Source: CAVWCW01 sp963753615
GTDB taxonomy: Bacteria > Pseudomonadota > Gammaproteobacteria > Chromatiales > Chromatiaceae
NCBI GenBank assembly: GCA_963753615.1
Contig: CAVWCW010000007.1
Location: forward strand, 1 to 64,000
DNA: 64,000 nt
Direction: 5' to 3'
The position numbers were made by a program, and so were the translations under genes. Below the pieces are notes generated by a model. It did no database searches, was not told the origin of the DNA, and was given only the letters and a program-made list of their open reading frames with translations. Positions 63,643 to 64,000 of the stretch are shown piece after piece. How positions within the stretch are numbered: position 1 is the first letter of the stretch; the number at the start of each line of letters is the position of its first letter.

Positions 63643-63840
63643 TCAGTCCTTTACCCAGTCGCCGAAGTTGTCGGTGGATTTTTCCTCGCCATCACCGTAA
63701 CCGGCCTCGTAGGCCTCCGTCACCCGCTGCTCTTCGCGCTTCGGGTTCATTAGATAGCCAGCCTGCCAACCCTGGATGTATTCGTCGTCGACACCCATCT
63801 GCTCCATCTTGGTGACGGCATCGTAGTAGGTCTGGTCCAT
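63643..63840 (-). CDS. Small acidic conserved hypothetical protein
   Basis: A 65-residue soluble protein rich in Asp, Glu, Gly and Tyr (MDQTYYDAVTKMEQMGVDDE..., with YIQGWQAGYLMNPKREEQRV and AYEAGYGDGEE). It has no signal or membrane segment. GGAG lies nine bases before the ATG and a strong terminator follows, so it is a transcribed unit on its own. I recall similar short proteins in related bacteria, but no function is known. Confidence 0.75.
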   Translation of the reverse strand: MDQTYYDAVTKMEQMGVDDEYIQGWQAGYLMNPKREEQRVTEAYEAGYGDGEEKSTDNFGDWVKD

Positions 63841-64000
63841 AATTACAGTCTCCGAAATTCAACCAGTTGATAGCTTATCCCAGTTATTGTCCCATAGGTC
63901 GGCTTTTAGCGGCAACCCTGGAACCGGCAATCACCCGGGCAGCGAGGAAATCTCAGGGCTCTCGGCGTCTCCCGCCGGGCACCCCTCGGCAAAGCGCCCC
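63841..64000. other. Right end of window, no firm gene
   Basis: Upstream region of the small acidic gene. A minus-strand frame runs off the window end and stops at 63931-63933; it could be the tail of a gene lying further right but is too short to judge. Confidence 0.35.

Noticed and set aside
63931..64000. C-terminal end of a gene running off the right edge
   Set aside because: It is only 23 codons on the minus strand and no family can be recognised.

Overview
The window is a GC-rich bacterial chromosome segment that looks gammaproteobacterial. The strongest evidence is the gene order yebC-ruvC-ruvA-ruvB-ybgC-tolQRA-tolB-pal-cpoB and the linked block ilvB-ilvN-ilvC-pssA-leuA-udg-rimI-prfC. 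A secreted DsrE-like protein, a DUF302 protein, NnrS, a small cytochrome c and Sco1/PCu(A)C copper chaperones fit a respiring bacterium, perhaps a sulfur oxidiser of the Chromatiales kind. That last point is inference; there is no rRNA or other marker gene here.

Layout. Positions 1-8.1 kb are an accessory, partly decayed region. It holds small secreted proteins, two copies of a ~175-bp dispersed repeat (one fused to the last ~48 codons of argA, the other overlapping the 3' end of nnrS), an HdeD-like membrane protein, a foreign-looking ketol-acid reductoisomerase paralog with two frameshifts, an IS91-type transposase remnant and an IPTL-CTERM-like surface protein. From 8.1 to 22 kb come dusA (frameshifted), a CadC-like regulator with TPRs (frameshifted), secreted AhpD-like and DsrE-like proteins, an RND efflux pair (pump frameshifted), a PhoX-like phosphatase, and a rhombosortase with an adjacent VIT/VWA protein carrying a GlyGly-CTERM tail. 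A TetR regulator is divergent from the VWA gene, and the gap between them contains repeated 13-bp operators. From 22 to 34 kb lie a long non-coding stretch, an orphan LuxR-type response regulator, a MenE-like ligase, DUF302, a copper-delivery operon (FixH/YtkA-like, Sco1, PCu(A)C), cytochrome c, a sodium:solute symporter, a metallophosphatase-like protein, and an operon of radical SAM protein, TauD oxygenase and a DUF971-MoaD fusion.

From 34 to 42 kb is the ruv/tol-pal block (Holliday junction processing and envelope integrity), nearly all with overlapping or closely spaced genes. From 42 to 51 kb are a PPC-domain secreted protein, a lipoprotein esterase, a NUDIX hydrolase, sucA-sucB and class I fumarase. 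From 51.5 to 61 kb, on the minus strand, are bolA, prfC, rimI, family-4 uracil-DNA glycosylase, leuA, pssA and ilvCNB, which give branched-chain amino acid synthesis plus DNA repair and translation functions. The right end has a tautomerase, a divergent pair of conserved uncharacterised genes and a small acidic protein with a clear terminator.

Seven single-base indels break five otherwise well-conserved genes (KARI paralog, dusA, CadC-like regulator, RND pump, leuA). Because leuA and dusA are normally kept intact, some or all may be sequence errors rather than true pseudogenes. The most interesting candidates are the self-contained rhombosortase/VWA/TetR module and the operon in which the two halves of a gamma-butyrobetaine-hydroxylase-like protein occur as separate genes, one fused to a MoaD-like fold lacking the GlyGly tail. 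Heptameric intergenic repeats and the dispersed 175-bp repeat are also worth following.
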